A stretch of DNA of 64,000 bases from Dromaius novaehollandiae (taxonomy: Eukaryota; Chordata; Aves; Casuariiformes; Dromaiidae), in NCBI RefSeq assembly GCF_036370855.1, contig NC_088112.1, positions 20,018,469-20,082,468 of the forward strand, written 5' to 3'. Every line of letters starts with the position of its first letter. The first letter of the stretch is position 1. Shown here one piece after another: positions 36,501 to 51,500 of the stretch. Position numbers and translations under genes: made by a program. The notes below the pieces were generated by a model. The model saw nothing but the letters and a program-made list of their open reading frames with translations. It ran no database searches and had not been told where the DNA came from.

Positions 36501-39500
36501 AAGGAGACGTGGTGGCATTTGATGGAGTCACTTCTCCCTGCTTTAAGGGCGCTTTCAGGCTGGAGACCTTCGCCAGCCGTAAGGTCCCTCCGTTGAGTTT
36601 CCTTGTGCGGTAGCCAAACCGGTGATTTTGCTGCACGGGACGGAGGCGATTGTTCCCTTCTGGGCACAACAGCTGGGCGCATTTCAAAGGAAATCACCGG
36701 GAAGATCCTTTTGTGCTGTTATGCGCATAAATATCTACCGCAGCCACAGAGAAGTGGTCAAAGTGGACACCGAGAACTTACTGCCTTTAGCAGACTGATG
36801 AAGACCGCGCGGCCGCGGCACCTCGCTCCCGGCCCGCGCCCATCACCGGCGTCGGGAAGGCGGCCCCGTCCTGCCCGCGGGAAAGCCGAGCCGCGCTGCC
36901 GCCGGAGTAAAGCATCTAAAACGACACCCGTCCTGGATTCCTCCTCCGGCAGATGGCAAGCGGCAGCCGGCAGAAACCGTGCCCAAAATGCAAATGGAAA
37001 ATAATCAGCGCGGCTGACGGGGCCACAAGGCAGGTACCCGCTCAGCAGCGGCCACCAAGGGCCGGGCACGCATGGACGGTAAAAACATGTTGGTCGCCCC
37101 AAGCTCCCACGGGAAGTCGGGTCCGACACGCCAAACTCGGACGCGCGAGGCCGGTGCAGCCCCCGAGCTGGCCGTGCCTCCCAGCGCGCTCCCGCAGCAC
37201 TTCCCGCGCCAGCCACGAAACCCAGGACGGAGAAATCAATGATCAGCACCGAGCTCTGGCCAAGCTGCCGGACGCGACGTGTCTGCATCCTTACGGAAGC
37301 CACCACGCGGTTCTTCGTTTGGGTTTCCAGAGCGGACCGGCTCCCCTCGAGGGCTGCGGCACGGCCGATGCTCCCGGGCCGCGGGGCATCGCGGGACGTG
37401 GTCAGCGCTCGGGGCCGCCAAGCTCGCGGTAAGCGGCAGAGGAGCAGTAGCGAAGGCCGGTCTAAGCGGTAGGCGATGCTCACCTAGGCCTCCTCCTCCA
37501 AAACCATCTTCTCCGCTTCCAGGCGCTCCAGGCACTCTCCTCGCCGCTTCGGCAGCCCAAACGAGAAAATCTCTAGTGGATCCGGACTTCTCCTTGGCAC
37601 CTCCTCATGTCTGACCACAAGAACCACCACGAAGTCACGACTTCCCCTTCCCAGGAGGCCGGAGAAGCGTGCCTACAGGCCGTGGTCCTCACCAGCCTGC
37701 GTGCCACCACGCCGATTTGCACCAGCTTTGCGTCTTCTTACAGAAAAGCGAGTGCACGCAGCACCATCGGAGGCACGGGGAGGAGGGAGGAGTACTTCTT
37801 GAAGTTCCTCTATCTTTGTTTCCATTTTGGTGGCCAAATTTGGATGGGGAAACTACCCAGATGCACAGAGCCTTGGGGCCTATGCAAAAACCCCTCCTGT
37901 TCATAGCTGCAAACGCAGTAGAGGCGGATGTTTTCTCGAGCTGCGGTTCTGCGTATCAGCAGTCCTCCCTGCCCGTCCGAGATTACGGCCCTCGCTCCTC
38001 CCATTCGCCTTCCAGCAAAGCCCGGTTCCAACCGGCTGCTTGGAAAAACTCGTCCTGGAAGCAATGACCTGCCTTGCACCGACCTGCCGGCACCTGGAGC
38101 ACGATTCCTGCTGCCAAGACTGAAGGCTAAGGGCTTTAACAAGCACGAATCAAAAACAGGCTCCATAAACACCAGCTCTCAAAGCAGAGCTCTGGACCTC
38201 ATGAGTACCAAGCACATTTATTTATCTATGGGTGAGCTCGCTGCTGATTTACCCCATAATTCCCTAAATATTGGCACTGCCTGCGTCTCCTGTCCTGCAA
38301 GAGCCGGGGTGGCATCGACGAGCCCTCTCGGTGACAATCTCACGGAGGCTTATAAGCCGCGAGCTGTCAGCAGCCGAGACAGTAAAGCTCCCGTCCCGTT
38401 TCAGGTGACCTTTAATGCAAATCCACCCAGCGGAAAGGTTCTCGCAGCTAACGCGCGACGCCGGCGCTAAGAGGATGAAGCCTCCGAGAAGCTGAAATCT
38501 TCTTGATGCTGCCAAGTCTCTCTGACTCGCTTCCCTGCCCTTCCGTTCTTTGAAAGCGGTTGCCATTATGACAAGGTACCTCCATCTGGCAGGGTGAATA
38601 AGCAGATCCACCCAGAGCCGTCAGAAAGGAGTGAGTCAACGCTAGAGATTTAAAGAAGTATTGTGAGATTTCATTTCAGGCCCGAGGGATTGCTTTTAAA
38701 TAGCTCCCTTTAAAGTATTTAAAACGAAGGCAGTCACACAAACACGGTGGAGCCTGCAGATCTCCTATCCTACCACCCTGCTCAGCCAGCCAGCTCCTCC
38801 TCACCAACCTACGTGGCAAACGGGAGGAAGCACGGGACCGCAACGAGCGGCAGGCACCCTGCGTGCAAGCTCGCGGGCCTCTGAGACCAGCGAGGGCGAG
38901 CGAGTCCCGGAGCGTCTCGATTTCCCCAGACCAGGGAGGTTCCACATCTAACCGCACTGCTGCGTGAAACCCTCGGGCTTTGAGCCCCGTGGGGATCTCA
39001 TCTCTCCGGCAGCTGCTCCGAGCCTTGCTGTCGGAGGTTCCCGACTTCAAACCAAGGTCGTTTTCGGTCTCGGTAATTACAATGTCACTACAGCAACATC
39101 GCTGTGTTATGCAAAGAAAGTTAATCGAGATTCTCAGCACTCAGTACATTAAATAATTACAGACAACAACATCTGATGATGCCTGATTGGCGCTCGTGCT
39201 CCCCGCCGGCAGGTTTGTTCTGTGCCATGGACTTAGAACAGGAGGAAACCTTGGCCAGATCGAGTCCACCGAGGACTCGAGACTCTCCGGTGGCTAATAC
39301 AGGCGCAACCGAGGAGGCCCGAGCGTCCTCGGCGCCGGGTCACCTACCTGGATACACGTCCCAGTGCACTCCTTGCAGAGACTGCAGGACAGAGCCCATC
39401 TGCTCGCCGGGATGTGGGAGATCTTCGTTATGGGTTCCATTTTTTCAGGACATCCAATGCTAACCTGGCCACGAAGCAGAGGACACGCTGTCAGTACCGC

Positions 39501-42500
39501 TTACTGGCATCAATCTCCTATAAAGCGATGTCTGCGGCAGCCAGAACGAGGGGCGCAATTTTTGTAGGTTATTTTTCAGGGTTACTTGTAATTTGAAAAA
39601 ACCCAACCCCCAACCCAAACCCAGAAATAAATATGGATGAAATGGAAGGAAAAATTTGTGTTAGGGGACAACAGTGCTGCGTCCTCTGGATTAATTTGTC
39701 ATTCGGACACTGCTGAACATCTCAGCTGGGTGCATAAAACGAGCTTTACCCGTCCCAGGTAGGTGCCGTGAACGTCCTTCATCCCTGGGCAGCAGCCAAG
39801 GACCCTGTGCTGCCCTTCCCTCTGCACAGCCCCATCTTTCTCCTGCATCCACCCGTCTCCTAATTTTGGGTTTGGGTGGCTCTGGGGGGCTCGGGAGCTG
39901 AACTCCTCCGGCTCAGCGCCCAGCCCCACTGCCGGCCGTGCCCCCCGGTGCGCCGTGCCCCCCCTCACCCGGCCAGCGGGCCGCGCGGCCCCTTACTTCA
40001 GGTATCCATAAGGCACAGCTAACGTGGACCCACTTCGTCCCGCTGCGGGTGGGCTTGAGGGCCCCCCCTCTCTTGGGGCACAGCAGACACTTCGGCTGGA
40101 CGCCCAGGGCGCAGGTCCGGCACAGCCAGCTCCCGATGGGGACCTTCAGGATGCCGTAGCAGGCCTGCGCGGACACGAGCGGGGCGGCGTTAATCCCGGG
40201 CCACGCTTCCCCGAAAAGCCCCGTCCCGCCGCAGCCCTGGCCCCGCTCCTGCGCTTGCAAACGCGGCTGCCCATCACCGCGGCGTCTGGGCACCACGATA
40301 GCAACCAGCAGAGCTAAAGCAGCCCCACCACGGCAGCCAGTTTACGTCCTTGCTCCCTTCCTAATTTTTCCATGCATCCTCACGCCCTGTCGACAGGCTT
40401 TGCGAGCTGCAAGAAGCAAGCGGGCAGCGAGACGCGCATTTCAGCGCCTCGTCCCACGCGGCCCGAGAAGGACGAAACGCTGCGCCGAGAAAACCACTTA
40501 GGTAAATCGGGGCTGAAAAGCCACAATGCCATGATTGAGAAAGATGGCCACATTGGTTAAAAATGGTTTAGGTTAAAGAGGAAGTGAAAACGAAGGTAGA
40601 AACGAGTGAGTATGACTCAGAAGCAGCCAGGAACCCTAAAGAACTGGAGAAGAAACCTACGGACACGCGGACAAACCCCCGGCCAGGGCAGCCGGAGCAG
40701 CACCGCGCGGCTGGTTTCATCGCGGTGCCGGTGGCGGCTGCAGCAGCGCGGGGACGGGCGAGCAGGGCTGCGGGATGCCCAGCCCCGGCCTCGCCGCAGG
40801 GAACGGGAACGCGGTGGCTCTGGGACCTGACCGGGGGGCTGGAAGTCGGAGATGGGCAGTTCTCGTGCTAAACCCAAACGCACACTTGAGACCTGATTCT
40901 GCGCTCGCTGCAAGCGATGGAAAAGCTCCTGTTTCTTTTAATGGCCTCCAAATCCAGCCGTCAAAACCCTCCTGGATCGTCCTGGTATTTTGTGGGATCT
41001 GATTCACCGATGGAAACGGTTCAAAACACCCACCTGCCTCGACTATACATATCTCAGAGGCTCCCACCCCCAGGAAGCGCTGATGGAGGAGCTGCCTGGA
41101 GGAGCAGCAAACGGATCCCTCCGGAGAAAAGGCAGAAAACTGGGATGCAGGGGGGAGCGGAGCGCGGCTGCCTCTTGGCTCCAGCCCTCCCCAGCCCGAG
41201 CGGCCGGTGCGGATTGCGGCACGCTGCCCCGCCGCGGGACGGAAACCCCGCACGCGAGGCCACGCCGCTGGAGATGGAAGGGCCTTATGCCACCAACGCA
41301 ACCCTACAAGGCCACTGTCATGGACGAGGTGGGAGGAAAGACCTGCCCGCCCGTCCCGCTCGCTAGCGCGGGGTTGCAGACTAACGTCCTTCCCATCCCA
41401 GCACCAAGGGTCCCGCACAGGACTGGTCTCTCCTCAATGCTGCAGATCCCTTGGCAGCAGCTCAATACGGAGAAACGTGGCAGGGAAGAAGGGTGAGAAC
41501 GTACATTCCACGTACGTTAATGGAAGAGGAGGCAGGAAAAGTCACAGGGATGACAGAGTAAGAAGGAGGGAGCAAAGCAAGAACGCGGGAAACCCTAGGG
41601 AAGTAGTGTTCAACCTCTGCTGGCATACTGCTCTGTGCTGCGGGAAGGAAAACACGAAAAGCAAGCCTGAAACGACATCAAGTCCAAAAAAAAGACATCA
41701 TTTGCTATCCAAGGACCACTGAAGAAGTGCTGGGAATCGATCAGAAAAGCTCAAACACTGGTCTACAGTAATTCAGGGATGGGGAAAGCAGGAACGGAGC
41801 AACCGCAGAGGAGGAGGTGTAAGGGTAGGACACCCAAAGGCGAGGGTCTTCTCCTCTGCCCCCGAGAGGGACCACCCGCCCGTGGGCCAAGCAGCCCAGC
41901 GCCGCTCACCTGGTGCACGCAGACGTTGCACTTGTCGCAGAAGACCATCTCGTTGCCGTCCTCGCCCTCCGGGGAGCGGCACACGTCGCACACCACGTCC
42001 TCGTCGTACTCGATGCCCAGGCCCTCCTCCGTCTCGATGGCGATGTTCATGTTCTCGTAGCACGTGGTCTCCAGCTCCTCCAGCACCCTCTCCAGGGTCA
42101 TCTCGTCCAGCTCTGGCTTCTCTGCAAGGCACGGGAGAGGGGACGGCGCTCGCCTCGCGCCCACCCGGGACCCACCGCCCCGCTCGCGGACCCGCCTTCG
42201 CTCTGCGCTGCACCGCGGGGACATTTTAGAATTAGGAGGCAAATCCACGGCGTCGATGAGATCTGTGACTCAGGAAACGGCTGCTTCCAGCCGGGGATGC
42301 AGTTTATGTTTCATAGACAGCAGCAAAATATTGCTGCTGGCTGAGAGGAGAGAAACCCATTGAGCTGAACCAAGGCGGATAATTAGGTCTGACAGTTTAA
42401 ACGGTCGCGGAGACAAGTTCTGCAGAGACGCGTTCTGCAGCGAGGGCTCAGCCGCGCTTTGGCAACGCAAAGTCAATGCCTTAATTGCGGAGACTGTGAA

Positions 42501-45500
42501 AATCAACCCTTTTAAGGCCAATTAAATGGAACTGAAAACTGAAGCCAAAGGCTGAGACTGAGGACAAACGTGTTTTTTCCCTGCGTGGCTTCACAGCAGC
42601 CCAAAGGTCAGGCCCAGGGCGGGCTCGTGCCCACCGTGTTGCTTTTTGCTCTGCCTGCGCTGGGGTCCTTGGTGAAAACACGCGGCAGAGACGCTTCACC
42701 AGAGCTTCATCCCAAGGGAGCACCGGGAGCACGAGGCCAACCCCAGGAGGGGAGCGTGGTGCATCCCTCAGCCAGCAACACGACCGGTGCTGCTGGAGCA
42801 AAACAGGTTTCTTTATCGCAGGAGACCACCACAATTTCGGAAAACGAGGAGAGCAGCGCCGGCACTGCCAGCGAGAGGAACTGCAAACTGCTCGTCTCGA
42901 GGTTTTCCTCCTTTCTTGCCACAAGGCAACAAGAGGCAACGTCGGATTTATAAACAGAGAAGGAAAAAAGGCTGGAGGGAGTATTAGTATTAAGCAATTA
43001 ATAATTAAACGAGAAATTTTCCGCTCTGGGCTTCTCCTGAGCCACGGTTGGAAGTCCCTGTCCCGGGCTGAGCGCTGGGTCCGGGCCGCCGTGCAGCAAG
43101 CGTCTCCCCCGCCGGCGGGGAGCTGCCCGGGAGCTGCCCTTGCCGAAGGAAAGGCAGGAGGGCGGCTTTCCGCAGGAAACCTAAGCCCGACCTGCCGCCG
43201 GGGTCGGCACCCCGCCGGCACCCGCACGGTTCCCGTTTCACTGCAAGTGGAAAGCAACCCCTGGGACCGGCAACCGATCTTCCTCCCCGCCTCCGCTCCC
43301 GCGCGCTCCTCGCCTGCTGCGCCAGCCCGTGAATTTTTCATGGCCAGCGATACCCCGCCGCCGCCAGCTCGACCCTTGGGAGAAAGCACCGACGCCGAAA
43401 TACAGACCCTTCCCCGCCAGCCTTGCTCCCGCTCCGTTCGGAGGGAGTTACACCGGGAGCCCCCGCGATTGATGGGGACGGAGCGATTAATCGCTTACGA
43501 AGCGCTGAACAACGGGGCCTGGGGGTGAAGTTCTCTGTCCATTTATGCTCCATTTATCTCCTTCTGCATCATATAAAGTTACTGCTATTAAACGCCATTC
43601 ATAAAATTGTCATCTTTTTGGCTGGGAAAAGGCTATCCGTATCGATCGTGGCCGGCCAAATAGCGAAAACAAAAAAACGCTCAACCACAACATTCCCTGT
43701 GCTGTAATGCAAGAGTAACACCACTATTTTCCCTGCGGAGCGAAGTGCAAAGACTCAGATGCTGATCTTGGCTACACTGAACAAATCCAGCTGCATCAAT
43801 CCCGGGACTAAGTCCCGGCTCACAGCCCTGCGCCCAGGAACATCCCCAGACATACGGACTCTGAATGCGGACCGCGGAAAAGACACTTGTACGGGGTTAA
43901 GGTATGCCAAGGTCTTGTATGAAACTGGAAAAGCGGCTGGAGAAACGCAGCTTTTCTGCGTGCCCGCAGAGGACAGGCAGCAGAGCTGGCACCACGGCAC
44001 GCTCCTCTGCGGGTCTGTCTGGAGGGACATGGCCAACAGCGAGAAGTTCGTCTTCATGCCAATATAACCACTGGGGATGGACTTCATGCTCAGAACACCA
44101 ACGAAGGAGGAGAAGGCTCTGTGTCCCACTACGCCGTGCAGAAGACCGCCCATCTCCTCTTCCCACGCAGTTTAGCAGCGAGCACGCCAGCGACGGCTGG
44201 TTTTGACGTGGATCCCTGCCGAACGTCCACCTGGGCCCATCACAGACCGACGAGGTTCAGCACCTCTCACGGGAGCAACCAGAACTTTTGGACGTGGCTT
44301 GGCACCTCCACGGACCCGTGGGTCTTCCAGGCTTCACCCACCCCTGGGCATCAGGTGCCTCGTCGGAAGCGATGAGGGACAAGTCATCCCGTGGAGACGG
44401 ACCCAGCAGAAGGCAGCACCCGGGCCACAGCGGCAGAGGAGCCTCCTGGACAGCACCTCGGGGTGCTGCCACCGTATCCCCCGCACAGCCGCGGAGATGA
44501 TGCCCTGCATCCGCTCTTCCCTGGGAAGCAACGCTCCCGAGAGCTGGGAACGCCGCGAGCACGCCAGCTTTCGCCCCGAGCCAGTACACGGATGGGGAAG
44601 ACAGGCTCGATCCGCCCATCCGTGCCCACCTGGAAACACCAAAGCCACGCGGCTTGTGCAGGAGCTGGTGTCGCTAGGCTGGCTCTGAACCCAGAGCGTC
44701 CGCTTTGCAACAGCCATCAGACATGTTTCTTCACACGACACCACTCTCCATTATAATTATTTTTGCAATACCGTAATTTATGTGGCATGAAGGAGCAATA
44801 TTCCTCTGCTAAATGAATTCTCAGCTATTCCTTACTCCGGTTTGAGCCTACTTGCTGCGCTGGGAGGAAAAAAAAATAGCTGGAGAGCCACCTTCCACAA
44901 AACGGAGACTATTTCTGACTAAACTGTGCTCCACTAAAATCAATTTACTGAAACAATAAATCCTTTTACCCTGCGGAGTGTATCTGGAGATAAAACAGCT
45001 CATGAACAAACCATCACGGGGACTGCAGGCTGTGCCATTAGCTGGTGCACAAGCCATAAACCTCAGGATCTATTTTCCAGTAAAAATACACACAAACAAA
45101 CAAAATTACCACTCCTTCCTTTTTGGAAATAAAAAGCACTTGGGAGAAGATGTAGACGCGTCTGCTATCGTCTCCGAGTACCGCAGAGCGCAAGGCCATA
45201 AGGTCCCTGCCGGGGGTTCAACTCCAGCTCAGACTCCGGCTCTTGGGATCCCTCGGACGAGCCGCGTCGGAGCCATTCGCTCGGGTTCCTCCTGCCCCTT
45301 CCTCCCCTCCTGGTCTGCAAAGTCCCAGCTCACGTCTCTCCGCACCCTTTGCGGAGGCCGGGTGACGACGGATAAAAGCTAATCGATCGCTACAGGTCAT
45401 TCTGGAGGCCACCAGCTCAACAGCTACCGGTAACCAGTTACCTGCAGGAATACAGAAATCCTTCCTGAGCATCCGTAACCCAATTCTGAGCATCCCTAAC

Positions 45501-48500
45501 CCAAACGGCCCAGGCCTGCAACACGCCTGGAAGATGCAGCAATCGTACATTCATCCTTCATTATTTATAAACGGACCCGTAACGTAAAGCACGACCGATA
45601 AAATAAACAGCAACATGCAATCTGCACATGAGCCGAACATACGCAGCGAAACTTCGAGATATTCTGTTACAAACACAGCCTGCTAATGCACTTAAAGATT
45701 TACAGGAACCAATTATCACCCTTTCTGCCACCCACCGACATCAATTATTGCTCAAATTTAAGATGATGACAAAATGTTTTAGAAGGCACTTTATAATCCC
45801 CGTCTCTCTCCGGTAACGCTCCGCGCCGACAGCGCTGTCCTGGAGCACCGCTGATGAAAGCGCGTCCCCCAGCCCGCAGCAAAGCCCGGGACGGTGCTGC
45901 AAAGCACCGCAATTACTGCAAGGGGTTTATGCAAATGGCAAAACAACAACTTATTATTTTAACCGCTTCTGCGCTGATTTGCATCACTTCTCCCTGGAGA
46001 CCGCGGCAAGCCCTCCGGCTCCGGCGGGAGAAGCCGTGGTGGGCACACAGGAACCGCTCTGACCGCCCGGCTTCGGTCTAGGGGACACCCGGGACCGGAC
46101 GCCCGCAGCTGCATCGACTCCAGCAGCGTTTGCAGCAACCGCGTTAGGTTTCGCCGCGCGTTTATGGGGGGGCCGACGGCTGCAAAGGGACCCCGCAGCC
46201 TCGGCCTTGGGAGGCTCTCCAGCCCCAGCCTTGCCATTGCTTTGGATTTGTGGAGACTACAAAATACAGCATGAAATCTTAATAATCATCGCACCACAGC
46301 AACCCGCACCCAACAGGGGGTGGAAAATCCCTCCGGAGCCTGGCAGGACTACAGACCCGAGCTTTGCCGCCAGCAAACCTGCCCAGCAGACCATGCCGAG
46401 CAACAGCACCAACAGGCAAATTCCCAGTCCACTAACTTGCACTTAACAGAAATGCACTAAAGGATTTGAAAAACGTGTGCTGATACAACAGAGCAGCAAC
46501 GCAGGCAACATCACGCTGTGATATTTAAAGACGACCTAGAAGGAGAGACAGCCCAGGATCAGCATTCCTGAGAATCAGACATTTTGACTAGGAAATCCTC
46601 TTTCCTCGGACTCCATCTGTCCAGCTGGCGACATCTGTGAGCTCTCAGATCTGCCCAGGCAGGGGAAGAGGAGCCAGGGTCACTGTGCCCATCCTGACCA
46701 GACATCTCCTCCCGCGGCACAGATGCTCCAGGGAGCAGGACCGGAGATGAGGCTGGTCCTGCTGTCGGAGCACGGTGACGAGTGCTCTGGAGTCCATCAG
46801 GTCTTCTGCAAACCAGATTCCTGCTCCATGGGGGAAACTGCACTACTGCTGCAGTCATCTGGTTTGCCCCGCTCTTCTTGCACCGGGTCCCCAAGCCCCC
46901 GAGTGAGCGAGAGGCACCGAGACGCACTCAGATCCTGCGCTGTGGCCTTTCAACTTTGGTTCCACATCATCACCTAATGCCCACTCAACACGCACCCCAG
47001 GCAAGCAGAGACATCTCAGCAAGACTTACCCATCTCCTTGAGCTCCATATTAACGAGTTCCAACCAGCAAGCATCAAGCTCATCCAGGTCATAGCGGCTC
47101 ACGCCCTGCAAGTACGTCCTAGTCGCTTCCGAAATCTCACAGACAGGCGGGCTGCTCGGCGAAAGCTGCGAAGGCGAGTGCTCCAGCTGGGGCATGATCC
47201 TGGAAGAACAGAAGGAAAGGCTGAGAAAGAGTTACGGTTTGCAAAAACACAGCCAGCTGGCTCAGCAAGATCAAAGGGCTTTCATGGGCTCAACACGGTC
47301 CGTAGCGCCTCAGACGCTTGGAGAATCAGAGCTTGGACACCTGGACAAACATTTTCACAGAGGCTGCTGGTTCCGGATACCCTATTCAGTGGTTCGATTT
47401 GGGATGCGTTAAAACAGCCTGATTTTCAGAAAACACCGAGTATACCCGTGGCTGTCATTTCCCTCTTCTGGTTTCTCAAACCATCTGTGAAAAGCTGGAC
47501 ACCCTCATTATCACAGTTAACTCATTAAAACCTCATAAATCATTCTTACACACATGAAACACCAAAAAAGACTAATTCTTTGCCTTCACAGAGACGTTGC
47601 ACAGCTCTGGCTGCCTCAGCTCAGCACTGATGCAAGACGCTACACCACCAGCGCTGGCTGATACAACATCACCGAGACCTACACCGGGAGGGAGGAACGC
47701 GCCTGATGGAAGCGGCGCTCCATCCCCGCATCCGTGCTGGGAACCAGCCGGCGCAGGCCGGTCTCCCACTCGCCTTGTCCCTAATCTCGTGGAAAATCTC
47801 GGTGTTGGAATGACTAACCTTGCAGCTACGCCGGGGACACCGCGTTCCTTCACAGCAAAAGCTAGTGCCGCCTGGCCCCGGCTCCTGTTGAGCCATCGCA
47901 GCTCCCGAAACACTCGCTACAGGCCATCAGGAGGCACATGGGACATCGCAGGGGACTCTGGTGACACTGGCTCCCTACGGCAGCACGCCAAACCTCCTGG
48001 GTTATCCAGCAAGCCCGGGATCCTTGCCGCTGCGGGTGGCCGCTCACCCGGCTCAGCGCGTGGAGGTGCCCAAGCAGCGCAGCAGCACCCAAGGGCACCC
48101 GCTGGATCCTCCTCCTCCTCCAACCGAGCGGAGAAGCAGGGGGTAGAGGAGGCAGCTCCCAAAGCGCTACGAAACCAGCAGTATCTAGTTCCTCAAAAAG
48201 GAGCAAAGAGCCTCCAGGGTAGCAACTCGATCGCGCCCAGCCCACGGCCAGGAGAGGGTCTGAAAAGCCAGAGGCTCCTTCCACGGGGGGAAATTACTGC
48301 TCCCCGCCCGTAATCCGGGCTGCACGACGGCCACCGAACGCGAGAAAGGAGGAAAGTTTGTTGTGCGCCAGGGCAAACAGGACACGGCACCAAAACAAAC
48401 GGCTCAGGCTTATTTTTTTGGGAACAGCATTGATGTCTTAAAAGCAAAAAAAACCTGTAAAACCAGAAAAACATCCAAATTTGACTTTGATAAATGCCTG

Positions 48501-51500
48501 CTTTTCATGGGCTGAGAGTTTGTCCTCTCCACGACGTCCCGGAAAAACGCGCCAGATGCGAGAGCGGAGCACGGCCCAGCGGCACGATGACGACAGCAGC
48601 TCTCGGTAGCGCTGGTCGGGGCCACCAGCATCCCCCCGCAGAGGTGGACGGCACAACCGCGGAGCCCAGGAGGTGGCATCACCGTGGCTTTCTGTGCAAG
48701 CCCAAGCGCGCGCAGCACGAGATGGCCTCAAAGCTGCGGGAGGTCACGCGACGGCCGTTCTCCTCAACTAGAGACGGGGAGCCCAGGTGTCCTACAGGTC
48801 CCAGGTGTCCTACAGGTCCCACCATGCCCCCAGCCCGCCCTCACCCCCCTGCCCCTCTCCACGGGTGCAACTGCTGCAGGCCACTTCTCCACGCTCCACG
48901 AGATGCTGGCTAGGTTGTAGTCCTTTCTACTCCAGAAGCAGCCTACGCCACTAACCGCTTTCTTTAGCTCCCGGGCTTCTCTGCAGGCTCAGCTGAACGC
49001 TGCTACGAAGCAGGGGAATTTGCTTTTACTGGTCGGGGAGTCGGGAGCATCAGCCTCCACCTCCGCCTGCTGCAGTTTATTCTCGTCTACAAATTGGTCC
49101 CATGACGCTAATCGCTCCGGAAAGAAAACCGGCATCGCTGCCGCACGCTGGCTTTAATGCTGCATCCCATTCTCCCTAAAAACACACGGATGCTTTTCCA
49201 GGCGGACTAACCCATCCCCGTGGGCCTGCGCTCGGCAGGACCCCCTGTTTCCCCGGCCAGGCCACGAGCCACCGCAGCGCAGGCCACGGGCAGGCTGCCC
49301 CGGCACGGCAGCACCCCGGCACGCTCGGCGCCGAGCTCCGTCTGGAAGGCTCCGCAACGGGAGCCACGGGGAAGGGAAGACGGGCCGCCTCCTCCGCTAC
49401 AGACCTCCTGCACGGGAAAGGAACAGGCGCTGCTGTCAGCTCCCCTGCGCGTCTTGACCCGACGGCCGCGTGCGCGACGCTCGCACGTGCAGCCGTCCCC
49501 CGGTCTCCGCCTCGAGGTGCTCCATGGTGGAGCAGCAAGACGAACCCTGGAGCTTCCCCAGACCCGGCCGCGCGGCCTGTTTGCTGTCCTGCCCGCAGCC
49601 ACGGCCGCTACAGCGACTTCCAGAGCCGCCAGCTGGAGTGGCAATAATTCAATTGCTTGGAGAGGAAAACATCGAGAAAGGCTTTTTGCAGCTTTGCCAG
49701 TGACTTGCTGCGTGATCTTCAGGAAACCCATCAGCCTCCTTCGCCTTTAGTCTCCCCATCAATGAACTGTAAAGACAGACATGCCTGACGACCCTACAGA
49801 CATCCCTACAAATCCCAGTGCGGGGCCTGAAAAACCCCTGTGAAAACACCAGCTGCCAGAGAGCCTCCAGGTTTCCCAGAGAGCTCGCTGTGATCTAGGA
49901 CAAGGCTCACGGATCCAGCAAAACCTGTATTTAATGCAGACAGCAGTAGTAACACAGACACCAAACATGCTCCTACCAAGCTGCAGGACTTCAATCTACA
50001 GAGCTCCCAGCCCCGAAAACGCAGAGGAGTCGCTGGTGCAACGTGCCTCGGTCCAAGAGGAGCTGAAACTCTCCTTGCCCTGAACCCGGGTCCTGGGGAG
50101 CCACACAAAGCATCGGGTCCCTGGCAAGTCGCTAGGCGAGCTCGGCACAGCGGTCCTACAGGAGAAAGCTCAAAGCTGTTGAGAAAAAGTCCTGCAGCTG
50201 CAATGGAGGTTTGCTGGAAAGAGATGCCCGAGCAGATAGAGGGAACCACGCTGCACGCTCGGCCGCAAGCCTTTATTAATCCTAGTTATATAACTTGCTT
50301 ACCGACCAGCCAGCTGCAACAGGTGATGCTTTGAAATATGGCCAAGCAGGGAGGCTCGGGGGCTGGCCTGGGACCTGCAGGACACCAGAGCCTCTATTTT
50401 AGCCTGGCATGAAAGCGCAAAGCTTCATGTGGCGTGCACACACAGGAATCAGTCCTTTCTTCTCTCCAGTCTTACTTTCTGCCCTTTCGTCCTTGTCTGG
50501 GGCTGGGGCGCTGGCAGGGCAGGTGCCCCACAAGCGTTTCGGGACAGCAGGACCCCGGGTCACTGCTCTGCCGTAAGGGACACCACAGCGGAGCAGCGTG
50601 GGCAGAGGCGTGCAGAGGAGACGGGGCTGATTCAGCGCCCAGACGTGCACAGCTACTTGCTTAGGGACATGGTTTTCCAAAAATTGGCAAAATACCCATT
50701 GCTCACCCTCGGCCAGAGCCGGCGGAGCAGCCACTCTGCGCCCTGGCGTCTCTCTCGGCTTGGGGGAGAGCCCACGGCACCTCCCCGATCACGGTACCAA
50801 CGTGGCTCGCTCTGCCACGGCACGCATTTTTCTTTTTTCTCCAGAAAGAAAGCAGGAGTCAAGCTCTTAATTACCTCAATTACCAGTTTTCCTGTTTCCT
50901 TTTATCTGTGTCGAAGGCTCCTATTGGCCTGCTTAGAAAATTTTCCTCCTTTTTGCAGGAGAAGAGAAAGTACCGAGCGTGCTGCTTCGGCGGGACCGGG
51001 AAACGTCACAGGCCCTGGGTGACTCATCTCAGGAGAGAGCAGTACTTAAAACGAACCAAAACGGGAAGGTGGGCAGAGGATAAACAATGCCAAAGCGGGA
51101 AATGAAAACATTGCAGAAACAAATGCTGTGGCCTAAAAGTGACTAGGTAAAATATAGGTGCATTAAAGAAAATCATTGCCCAATTGGAGTGACATGAAGG
51201 TTTTCTTCGTGTCAAAAAGATCTTTACAAAAAATAAAAATCGAGCAGGAACCTCCTGGCTGGACCCTAAAGTTTTACTGGCATAGAAAGCCCGTGTGCTT
51301 GCATTAAAGTAACAGAGCAGAAGGACCTGAACAGAGCGGCTCCCCAGCACCCTCGGGAGCAGGGTCCGCTGCCTCCCCCGAGGATCAGCGGTCGTCCACA
51401 ACCAACGGGCAACTTCTGGTAACGACCCTGTGACTGGCGGGACCCTGCTCCCACCTCACGACGCCCTCCCGGCGCTGCCCGGCTAGCTGGAGCCCAGAGC

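Larger units (their letters stand above)
42122..47029 (-). other. JADE2 intron between exons B and C
   Basis: The 4.9-kb intron holds the candidate enhancer block at 43.5 kb, the inverted octamers at 45.9 kb and the 23-bp duplication at 45.46 kb. AT-rich patches also occur near 44750-44990 and 45545-45800. Confidence 0.85.
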
